Positions 1 through 5,735 of a stretch of DNA of 5,735 nucleotides are shown here, piece by piece (position 1 is the first letter of the stretch; each line of letters opens with the position of its first letter). The stretch comes from JACCZZ01 sp044227805 (GTDB lineage Bacteria; Bacteroidota; Bacteroidia; Chitinophagales; UBA10324), in assembly GCA_044227805.1 (NCBI GenBank), contig JBGAWA010000144.1:1-5735 (forward strand), given 5' to 3'. The position numbers and the translations under genes were made by a program. The notes beneath the pieces are model-generated. The model worked only from the letters and a program-made list of their open reading frames with translations. It had not been told where the DNA came from and made no database searches.

Positions 1-27
1 ACCTTTCAATAGCAAAAGCGCGCTTTG

Positions 28-50
28 CCAGGTAACAGAACTGTTACTGG
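28..50. promoter_or_regulatory. Operator-like palindrome upstream of the ABC importer operon
   Basis: GTAACAG (32-38), an AA spacer and CTGTTAC (41-47) form a perfect 16-bp palindrome. CCA (28-30) and TGG (48-50) extend it on both sides, with one bulged G at 31. It ends 14 nt before the -7 element at 65-72, so it covers the place where the -33 element should lie. No U-tract follows, so a terminator is unlikely. A dimeric repressor site blocking the promoter is the natural inference; the regulator is unknown. Confidence 0.5.
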
Positions 51-64
51 TTTAGCTGAATTGG

Positions 65-72
65 TATATTTG
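65..72 (+). promoter_or_regulatory. Bacteroidota-type -7 promoter element for the ABC operon
   Basis: TATATTTG matches the Bacteroidota -7 consensus TAnnTTTG at every fixed position. It lies 21 nt before the chosen start at 94, which implies a short leader. No clean TTG is seen at the usual -33 spacing (only GTTA around 43-46), so the promoter may be weak or activator dependent. The overlapping palindrome supports regulation at this site. Confidence 0.55.
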
Positions 73-93
73 TCCATCATGAACTGTACTACC

Positions 94-1053
94 ATGAAGA
101 GATTCACCTGGATCCTATCCATCCTCACATTTGTATCCTGCAACCACTATCAGGATGAAGGCAAGCAATCATTGCCTGTTGTCGCCTTTCTTGATGCATT
201 TGAAGACGAAACTATTGGTCTCGCTAAACAAGGCTTTTTTGCAGCACTGGCAGCAAACGGATTCAGTGAAGATAGTGGCACCATCAGGATTATTTACCGC
301 AATGCGCAGGGAGATATCCCTACACTCACTCAATCGGTTGACTATTTCATTTCAGAAAAGGCAACAGTGATAGCAGCCAATGCAACGCTGGCGACCATTA
401 CGGCAGCGCAAAAAACAAAAGACATCCCCGTCTGCATGATGGTGGCGCCAACGCCTCAGATGGCAGGCCTTACAGACAGCAACGGTCATCCCCCTGCCAA
501 TCTTTTCGGTGTATATGAAACACTCAGTTATATTGATACCTCTGTAAGTGTTATCCGGCAAGTGCTGCCCAATGCCAAGACCATCGGGACTGTCTTTAAC
601 CAGGCGGAGCCGCAGTCGCGTGCCGCATTGGCTGAAATTACCGCGGAGTGTAATCGTCTTGGCTTATCCCTGATTGCTTTACCTGTTAATAATTCGGCGG
701 AAACGCAACTGGTAATCAGTTCGCTGCTAAGCAAGGGTATTGATGCTTTTTTTGCTATGCCCGACAACACCATCTTTTCCTCCTTTGAGACCATCGTAAA
801 AAGCTGTGATGACAAGAAGATTCCTGTTTTTACCAGCGAGGCCGGACTGGTTAAACGTGGCGCCGTTGCCGCCTATGGCGCCGATTTGTTTCAATGGGGC
901 TACCAGGCCGGTGAACAAGCAGCACAATTTCTCAAACAGGGAAACCTCGACGGGATAAGTCCTGAGTTATTGAAAACCCGGAAACGCATCTATAACAAAA
1001 CCGTAGCACAGCAATTCAACATTGTTTTCCCACCTTCATTTCAGCCATTGTAA
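94..1053 (+). CDS. ABC transporter substrate-binding lipoprotein, TrpX-like (ABC_sub_bind family)
   Basis: This is a 319-aa lipid-anchored binding protein that should capture a small molecule outside the inner membrane and deliver it to the permease encoded 3 nt downstream. The start at 94 is preferred over in-frame ATGs at 25 and 79 because it gives a clean lipoprotein signal: MKRF, a hydrophobic stretch, then the lipobox FVSC with Cys16 as the anchor. The mature part has the two-lobe periplasmic-binding fold typical of PF04392: VVAFLDAF at 29-36, YRNAQGD at 68-74, the hinge region with FGVYETLSY at about 138-146, NNSAETQ at 199-205, the DN pair at 224-225, and YGADLFQWGYQAG at 261-273 near the end. 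Length is normal for the family and no frame break is seen. Relatives called TrpX or YtrX-like are predicted to bind tryptophan, tyrosine or related compounds; the ligand here is unknown. It is the only complete gene of the operon as sequenced. Confidence 0.88.
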   Translation: MKRFTWILSILTFVSCNHYQDEGKQSLPVVAFLDAFEDETIGLAKQGFFAALAANGFSEDSGTIRIIYRNAQGDIPTLTQSVDYFISEKATVIAANATLATITAAQKTKDIPVCMMVAPTPQMAGLTDSNGHPPANLFGVYETLSYIDTSVSVIRQVLPNAKTIGTVFNQAEPQSRAALAEITAECNRLGLSLIALPVNNSAETQLVISSLLSKGIDAFFAMPDNTIFSSFETIVKSCDDKKIPVFTSEAGLVKRGAVAAYGADLFQWGYQAGEQAAQFLKQGNLDGISPELLKTRKRIYNKTVAQQFNIVFPPSFQPL

Positions 1054-1056
1054 GAA

Positions 1057-1927
1057 ATGGATTTTTATCTCTCCGCCTTCCTGTTGGGTTTAGCCTATTG
1101 CGGCATGGGTCTGGCATTTACAGACACCCTGCGCATATTCAACATTCCTGATATTACCACAGATGGCAGCTATACCCTGGGAGCGGCGGTTACCGCCGCC
1201 ATGCTTATGCAGCAATACCCTGTTCCCGTCATCCTGCTCACCACCCTCTTCGCCGGTGCCGCTGCCGGCTTTGCGACAGGAATGATTCATACACGATTAA
1301 AAATAAATCCATTGCTATCGGGCATTCTTGTTATGACGGCCTTTATATTCTGTTAACTTATCGGTAATGGGGCGTTCAAACATACCATTGATCAATACCG
1401 CCAGTGTTGTGCATTATATCACGTTAGCCGATTATACGCCTTACAACTGGTTATTCACCCTGATTATTATGGCAGGAAGCGTATGGCTGTTTGTTGCATG
1501 GTTGCTAAAAACAGATTTCGGGTTGGCAATGCGTGCTACCGGAAACAGCGAAACAATGATCCGTGCCCTGGGTGTTAATACCTCCAATATGAAAGTACTG
1601 GGACTGATGATTGCCAATGCGCTTACGGCACTCAGTGGATTCCTCGTCTGCCAGTACCAGCAATTCTCCGACATCAATATGGGTATCGGCATTGTCATAT
1701 TCGGCTTAGGTGCCGTGATGATGGGTGAATCGCTGCTTGGCTTTTTGAAGGTGCAATCTATTCCGCTGCGACTGGCCGGCGTAATTGCAGGCTGTGTAGT
1801 GTTCAGGATGATCTTCGGCCTGACGCTGACGCTGGGCGTTAACCCTAACTGGCTAAAGCTGGTGACAGCGTTGATTGTACTACTGGTGGTCGGACTGCCT
1901 AATCTGAAAACTAAAAAAAGCGCCTGA
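1057..1927 (+). pseudogene. ABC transporter permease, TrpY-like (BPD_transp_2 type), one frameshift
   Basis: This is the membrane component of the importer, starting 3 nt after the binding-protein stop, so the two are surely co-transcribed. The first segment (1057-1341, 95 aa) has an N-terminal membrane helix, then the family motif DITTDGSYTLGAA (32-44) and further helices. The frame then hits TAA at 1354-1356. Skipping one T in TTT (1342-1344) gives LYSVNLSVMGRSNIPLI, the usual continuation of this family, and the frame stays open to TGA at 1925-1927. The repaired protein is about 289 aa, the normal family length. The second segment holds the cytoplasmic coupling loop (GLAMRATGNSETMIRALGV, about 1522-1578), which contacts the ATPase, and several more helices. 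I call it frameshifted; a sequencing error would make it an intact gene. Unrepaired, the product is a 99-aa stub. A fragment from ATG 1367 would lack the first membrane segments. Confidence 0.82.
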
Positions 1928-1980
1928 TGCTAAGGGTCACACAGCAGCATGTCCATGATGAATACGAGCTCAACCAATAG
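1927..1980 (+). CDS. Possible 17-codon small ORF coupled to the permease stop
   Basis: An ATG at 1927 overlaps the permease TGA (TGATG, 1925-1929), the classic layout for translational coupling. It encodes MLRVTQQHVHDEYELNQ and stops at TAG 1978-1980. Reading past the TAG, the frame stays open for 16 more codons (HLQDGTKKDLSRSF and so on) to TAA at 2029-2031, 10 nt before the ATPase start. The codons look ordinary, but the ORF is very short and I recognise no family. It fills the 114-nt gap that would otherwise separate two genes that are usually tightly packed. It may be chance. Confidence 0.2.
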   Translation: MLRVTQQHVHDEYELNQ

Positions 1981-2041
1981 CATCTGCAAGATGGCACAAA
2001 GAAAGATTTGTCTCGCTCATTCCGGGTATAAACTAATACGT

Positions 2042-2860
2042 ATGCTTCAGCTGGAACATATAAAAAAATACTTCCACCAGGGTACACCCAATGAAGTGAT
2101 GGCGGTGAATGACTGTTCCCTGTCTGTCCGGGAATCAGAATTTGTGGTCATGATAGGAAGCAATGGCCCCGGCAAATCTACCTTACTGAACCTGATAGCC
2201 GGTACTTGTTTCCCTGCTCGACGAGGGTTCGATTTTTATTGGTGAAAAAAATATCACGCTGCAAAAAGATTTTACACGAAGCCAATACATTGCGCGCGTG
2301 TTCCAGGATCCCATGGCCGGAACAGCACCTGACCTCACCATCCTTGATAATTTCAGGCTCGCTGCATTGCGGACAAAATCGAAGTCCTTTAAGACCGGTG
2401 TCACCGCGGCATTCAGGCAAAGGTAAAAGAAAGATTATCTGGGCTAAATCTCGGACTGGAAGATAAGACAGGTACGATGGTCGGAAAACTCTCCGGCGGC
2501 CAAAGACAGGCATTAACACTATTAATGTCTGTAATGGATGAAGCGAAATTTCGCTGCTCGATGAACCAACTGCCGGCCTGGATCCGCGGTCATCGGAAAA
2601 CATCATGCATATCGCTGATAAGGTGATACGGGAATTAAATTTATGCGCCTTGCTGGTTACACATAACATGCACTATGCGGTGAAATATGGTTCGCGCCTG
2701 CTGCTGATGCAGCAGGGGAAAATTGTACGGGACATTTCCGGCGCAGAAAAGCGTTGTCACAACCGCTAAATTACAAGAATTGCCGATATCGTTGCAATGG
2801 TATAAGCAACAACAGGGCTGCTACTGCAGGCACGTTCCCTTCATGGCATACCATGGGTGA
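2042..2860 (+). pseudogene. ABC transporter ATP-binding protein, TrpZ/PhnK-like, four frameshifts
   Basis: This is the ATPase that would power the importer from the cytoplasmic face. The start at 2042 (MLQLEHIKKYF) is chosen because the in-frame extension back to 1949 is unlike the family. Family sequence passes through several frames: 2042-2218 with Walker A GSNGPGKST (2156-2182); 2220-2420 with the Q-loop in VFQDPMAGTAPDLTI (2298-2342); 2423-2551 with the signature LSGGQRQ (2489-2509); 2554-2751 with Walker B and D-loop LLDEPTAGLDP and the switch His in LLVTHNM; and a tail from 2753. The breaks are an extra C at 2219, a missing A at the AAA run 2419-2421, a missing base near 2552-2553 and an extra base near 2752. 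Without the last correction the protein ends at TAA 2767-2769. The repaired length is about 240-270 aa, normal for the family. The Walker A proline, in place of the usual Ala or Ser, is unusual. As written no ATPase can be made. Either the gene is recently dead or this stretch is badly sequenced. Confidence 0.78.
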
Positions 2861-3204
2861 ATTTCAACGGTGAACCTGCCCGATCGCACTGCCGGATCAC
2901 TTTCAGCGAGTTGCCTGGCCTCTTCCCACGAGGCAGTATCATAGATACAAATCCCGCGAATATCACCGTCTTCCATTAACGGGCCGGCAATATTCATCTT
3001 ACCGGCAGCGGCCATTTTATTCAGGTGTGCCATATGACCTTCCTGAATTGTCATAACGGTGGCAGAATCCTGCGTACGGTTAGCCCCTTTTTTCAGCAGG
3101 ACTAAATAGTAGGTCTTCATTTCGCCGTCTTTTGCTTCGTGCTGCTGACAGAAGACGCGGGTGGAAAACATACTCAGCATAACAAGGAATAAGATGCTTT
3201 TCAT
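2821..3204 (-). CDS. Exported YCII-related domain protein
   Basis: This 127-aa protein opens with a signal peptide (MKSILFLVMLSMFS, probable cleavage near residues 19-21, VFCQQ). The cysteine at 19 is not a lipobox because Arg stands at -3. Residues about 30-119 form a single YciI-like domain (PF03795), a ferredoxin-like alpha+beta fold: a first strand YYLVLLKKG (32-40), a helix with GHMAHLNKMAAAGKM (56-70), the turn IAGPL (72-76), the strand GICIYD (84-89), and the helix and loop EEARQLAESDPAVRSGRF (94-111). The His in HMAHL and the Asp of SDP are the conserved polar positions of the family. Most YCII proteins are cytoplasmic and of unknown activity; an exported form is less usual. It follows the DUF4920 gene after 46 nt on the same strand, with no new promoter seen in the gap, so the two are probably one operon. 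Its 3' end meets that of the ATPase gene. Confidence 0.8.
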   Translation of the reverse strand: MKSILFLVMLSMFSTRVFCQQHEAKDGEMKTYYLVLLKKGANRTQDSATVMTIQEGHMAHLNKMAAAGKMNIAGPLMEDGDIRGICIYDTASWEEARQLAESDPAVRSGRFTVEIHPWYAMKGTCLQ

Positions 3205-3250
3205 GATCGCTTAAGAGCATTTTAGGAACAAGAGATAAAGGATAAGCACG

Positions 3251-3631
3251 TTACAGGAAAACGCCGGTAGCTTTAAAGGCAATAGCAGGAGGTGATTGAG
3301 CGGTATCAATATAGGCATAGCCTTTTGCTATAGCCTGCCTTCCTGCAACATCTTGCGGAATGTTGAACTCCCTGTTCCAATCCACAAAAACGTTGGCCCC
3401 ATTTTCATTCTTTAAGTTCAGCCAGCACCCTTCCGCCTGGCACGATTCAGTAATCACCCCTTTTACAACAGCTTCTACCCTTGCTTGACCTTCCATCTTC
3501 GCCACCATTTCAGCCACCGATAAGACCTGCATAGTGTCAAAAGCCTGACCGTAAAAAGTGGGTGGAGCGGGTGATTTTTTGCAGGAAGAGATCACACTCA
3601 ATGAAATAAGCAGTAAAAGCATTGTTTTCAT
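3251..3631 (-). CDS. DUF4920-family lipoprotein
   Basis: This is a 126-aa predicted lipoprotein. The start at 3631 is chosen over an in-frame ATG at 3700 because it begins exactly at a lipoprotein signal (MKTMLLLLISLSVISSC, lipobox ISSC, Cys17), and because the -7 promoter element lies between the two ATGs. The mature domain starts with FYGQAFD (26-32) and carries the family core VVKGVITESCQAEGCW (55-70), with Cys64 and Cys69 in a C-x4-C-W arrangement that could bind metal or form a disulfide. It continues with a beta-rich part (ANVFVDW, 79-85; AIAKGYAYIDT, 100-110). DUF4920 proteins are common in Bacteroidota and, to my knowledge, have no assigned function. The protein would sit at a membrane facing the periplasm or cell surface. 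The YCII protein downstream is exported too, which suggests a shared envelope role; that is inference. Confidence 0.8.
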   Translation of the reverse strand: MKTMLLLLISLSVISSCKKSPAPPTFYGQAFDTMQVLSVAEMVAKMEGQARVEAVVKGVITESCQAEGCWLNLKNENGANVFVDWNREFNIPQDVAGRQAIAKGYAYIDTAQSPPAIAFKATGVFL

Positions 3632-3649
3632 AAACTGATAATGTGGGGA

Positions 3650-3657
3650 CAAAATTA
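3650..3657 (-). promoter_or_regulatory. -7 promoter element for the DUF4920-YCII operon
   Basis: Read on the minus strand the site is TAATTTTG, a perfect match to TAnnTTTG. It ends 18 nt before the DUF4920 start codon, so the transcript leader would be only about 10-15 nt. The expected -33 position, about 20 nt upstream, shows GTTC rather than a clean TTG. The element falls downstream of the alternative ATG at 3700, which argues that the shorter lipoprotein start is the real one. Confidence 0.5.
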
Positions 3658-3881
3658 TATCATAATCTTCATTGTTGAACGATGATGTTCGAGTGTTCAA
3701 TAGTAACCATTGAAAAGTGAGTGTTTAAATATTGAAATTTTAGCCTTCAATGCCACTGAAATTTTCCTGGGCAGATCCAAATGCATTTCGAAGATGCTCT
3801 CTCAATGCTCTATGATAATGCCGGCCTTGTTGAAGTTGAATTCATCGCCCATTATTAATTGCAGGAAGATTTATCACTCTC
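3658..3881. other. AT-rich intergenic stretch without a confident gene
   Basis: This interval lies between the DUF4920 promoter and the 3' side of the glycosyltransferase gene. A + strand ORF from 3710 (91 codons) runs into the glycosyltransferase 3' end and resembles no family. On the minus strand, a short stretch from ATG 3852 reads MGDEFNFNKAGIIIEH before TGA, and another frame then reads LREHLRNAFGSAQENFSGIEG to TAA at 3740-3742. That could be a small broken gene of about 37 codons or chance. I see no RNA gene or repeat. Confidence 0.3.
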
Positions 3882-3903
3882 GAAAAAAGGGAAAAGTTTC
3901 CGG
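3882..3903 (-). terminator. Weak candidate terminator after the glycosyltransferase gene
   Basis: On the minus strand, 19 nt beyond the glycosyltransferase stop, GGAA and TTCC can pair around a 4-nt loop (ACTT) and are followed by CTTTTTTC. The stem is only 4-5 bp, so a stable intrinsic terminator is doubtful. The position just after the stop and the run of six T are the only support. Confidence 0.25.
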
Positions 3904-3921
3904 AAGCGATCAAAACCATTT

Positions 3922-5506
3922 CTATTTTAAAACCGCAGGGATTATCAGCAAGGCCGAATCATTGCTCATGTATTCAGGCAACTGATATTCGCCATGACTT
4001 TCGAACGCTGCCATCTTTATCTGCTGCCTTCTCAGAGAATCATATTGTTCTTGAGGGGGATACCAATGATAAACCGTCCTGTCAGAATAAAACATCGCTT
4101 CCACATTCTCAAATGATTTGCAGTTAAACACAACATAGCCGGCAGGAACAAGCCGGTCAAGTTGCCGGTAGATTTCCGTATTGTGAATCTTATTCTCCCG
4201 GTATTGCGTAGCATCGCCTACCTCAGACGTAAGAAGGTCGTTAGAAAGAACATCATCTATTTTGAAAACAAAAAAAACAGAGATGGCAAAAACAGAAAGG
4301 GCGAACGCAAGCTGCCTTGTCTTTAATTGATTATTAGGAGAAATGATATCCCTTAATTTAGAAATCATTAATCCAATCGAAAGCCAGATAATAAAATGCG
4401 ACATGTAAACGTAGGAAGGCATTCTGGTCTTAACAATAAAAGAGAAGAATAAATACGGGACCAACAATGTGAAAAGAAGGGCTAAAAGCAACTGCCGGTT
4501 TTTAGAGAAGACCCATAGAAAAAGTAATGCAACGGGAACCAGGCAGGCGAAAACTTTTCCGAACTGCATGGGCAGCTGCAAAATGTAAAAGTACCAGGGG
4601 ACCTGTATGCTGCTCCAACGCTTCATAAATGTGCCGCGAATTCCATTTCGCTTCATAGGCACTTTCCAATGGGAAATAATGAAAAATGTAGAATTGCCAT
4701 GGAAGGAAAACAATGGCGGCCACAATTAAACTTAGCAGCATCCAGTAGAGTTCTTTCCTTCCTTCTTTAAAAATCTTCGGTACGCTAAACTTGAATTTCG
4801 ATAATAAAGAAATACCCCATGCGCCATATATAATCATTCCCGGCAGCCACATGTTGAGCACAGCACATCCGGCAAAAAGCCCCGTTAACAGTGCCCAACT
4901 AAATTTACCGGTTGAATTATACTCTGCATATGCCCAAATACTGGCGCATACGTAAAATCCAAAAGCTACCCGAATCTGATCCATGTCACCCACGCCGGCA
5001 ATTAGTTGCAACGGATAAAATGCCATGGCAAAAAAGAGAGCTCCGAAAAAACCAGTTGATGAATCGCGCAGCAGCTTTCCCATTCTGTAAACGAAAAAGA
5101 CCTGTATCGCCCCCATGACTGCACTGGGCAGGCGAAGAGCGATCTCATTCACTCCAAATATTTTCATGCTCAGTGCCATCTGCCACAGGAATAAAGGTTG
5201 CTTGTGAACCCAGATATGATTGCAGCACCATGCACGGTAGTCGTAGGGTAAGACCGGGTTTACAAAAAGCATCGGCTTGAATGGATGGCTTATCATGTTC
5301 TTAGCCACCAGTGCGTGAAATCGCTCATCCCAATCATGAAGAAATGGATCAACAGAAATAATGAAGAGGCGAATCCCAAGAGCGCCCAGCAATAACAGGA
5401 GCATCGATACCTTTTCTTTTCCCTGTAGAAATAAAAGTATGGCGCAGGCAAATATCAATAGCGAAAGGGCGAGCAGCAGGTATTGATGAAATGAAAAGGT
5501 CAGCAT
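3922..5506 (-). pseudogene. GT39/ArnT-like membrane glycosyltransferase (GT-C fold), one frameshift
   Basis: This is a polytopic membrane enzyme that should transfer a sugar from a polyprenyl-phosphate donor to an acceptor on the outer face of the inner membrane. The first segment (5506 down to about 4601) holds two N-terminal helices, then HDWDERFHALVAKN (57-70) with the acidic DWDE motif of the first outer loop, where GT39 enzymes keep their catalytic Asp/Glu. Next come HKQPLFLW (101-108), matching the KPPLYFW-type motif of the PMT_2/ArnT families, and GDMDQIRVAFGFY (173-185). The frame then runs off and ends at 4502. Removing one base from the GGGG run at 4597-4600 joins HTG to PWYFYILQLPMQFGK and continues through more helices and a soluble tail to TAG at 3922-3924. 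The repaired length is about 527 aa, normal for the family. Acceptor and sugar are unknown, and no lipid A or O-antigen genes are in view. It could be intact if the extra base is a sequencing error. Confidence 0.8.
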
Positions 5507-5681
5507 GTTTTAACTAATGGTGTGGCGGTTCTCCTATTATCGGTTGAAAAGTACAAACAATTGGCTCTTCATTTTGAAAAAGAAACGCGCTAGCACGCTG
5601 CCGACCGGTTGAGGCAAACGCTGTTTTGAATGGTCATAAACTGATGAGTTGGTAAACTTACTTTGAGCTGCCTATCTGGTA

Positions 5682-5700
5682 CTCCTGACTTGATCAGGAG
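5682..5700. repeat. Inverted repeat, 7-bp arms
   Basis: CTCCTGA (5682-5688) pairs perfectly with TCAGGAG (5694-5700) around the 5-nt loop CTTGA. No T-run follows on either strand, so it does not look like an ordinary intrinsic terminator. Confidence 0.5.
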
Positions 5701-5701
5701 A

Positions 5702-5718
5702 AATTTGAAGTACAAATT
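5702..5718. repeat. Inverted repeat, 6-bp arms
   Basis: AATTTG (5702-5707) pairs with CAAATT (5713-5718) around the 5-nt loop AAGTA. It begins one base after the preceding inverted repeat, giving two neighbouring hairpins with equal loop sizes. Its AT-rich stem is weak. Confidence 0.4.
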
Positions 5719-5735
5719 CCTGAACGCTCCCACTC

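Larger units (their letters stand above)
5507..5735. other. Gene-free 3' flank of the window
   Basis: No ORF with family resemblance is present here. The part next to 5506 should hold the glycosyltransferase promoter. The best minus-strand match to TAnnTTTG is TACTTTTC at 5546-5553, with one mismatch and no TTG at the right distance, so I do not call it. Two short inverted repeats occupy the far end. Confidence 0.4.

Noticed and set aside
25..93. Longer N-terminus of the binding protein from ATG 25
   Set aside because: It would cover the palindrome and the -7 element and put 23 residues before a perfect lipoprotein signal.
1183..1199. 8-bp inverted repeat GCGGCGGT / ACCGCCGC with a 1-nt spacer
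   Set aside because: It lies inside the permease coding sequence and follows from the residues AAVTAA written with GC-rich codons; the spacer is too short for a hairpin.
2178..2669. 163-codon minus-strand ORF opposite the ATPase
   Set aside because: It lies antisense to sequence that encodes clear ABC ATPase motifs; the length is a by-product of the opposite-strand codon pattern.
3710..3985. 91-codon ORF on the + strand
   Set aside because: It overlaps the glycosyltransferase 3' end on the opposite strand, has no family resemblance and no promoter or lipoprotein signal.
5546..5553. TACTTTTC on the minus strand as a -7 element for the glycosyltransferase gene
   Set aside because: The final G of TAnnTTTG is missing and there is no TTG at -33 spacing.

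Overview
The window looks like chromosomal DNA from a member of the Bacteroidota, most likely a Chitinophaga-like organism. The evidence is two perfect copies of the Bacteroidota -7 promoter element (TAnnTTTG), the absence of clear Shine-Dalgarno sequences before the starts, short lipoprotein signals ending in FVSC and ISSC, and a DUF4920-type lipoprotein. The genus is a guess; the phylum is fairly well supported.

Left half, + strand (about 30-2860): a three-gene ABC importer operon of the TrpX/TrpY/TrpZ type. An intact 319-aa substrate-binding lipoprotein is followed after 3 nt by a permease and then by an ATPase. Family members elsewhere are predicted to import aromatic amino acids or related small molecules; the substrate here cannot be read from the sequence. 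The permease carries one single-base frameshift and the ATPase four, yet the family sequence continues across every break. As written, only the binding protein is a complete product. A 16-bp perfect palindrome sits where the -33 promoter element should be and is a candidate operator.

Middle, - strand (2821-3631): two small exported proteins, a DUF4920 lipoprotein and then a YCII-domain protein with a signal peptide. They probably form one operon 46 nt apart, transcribed from a good -7 element just upstream. The operon converges on the ATPase gene and may overlap its restored 3' end.

Right half, - strand (3922-5506): a GT39/ArnT-like GT-C membrane glycosyltransferase of about 527 aa after repair, broken by one extra base in a GGGG run. 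The last 230 bases hold no gene that I can recognise, but do hold two adjacent small hairpins.

The striking feature of the window is six single-base indels in three genes, with otherwise well-preserved protein sequence between them. Three lie at short homopolymers. This fits either indel-prone sequencing or assembly, or very recent gene decay concentrated in the ABC operon. The sequence alone cannot decide. I do not see a convincing undescribed system; the most useful leads are the operator-like palindrome, the frameshift cluster, the proline in the ATPase Walker A motif and a possible small ORF coupled to the permease stop.
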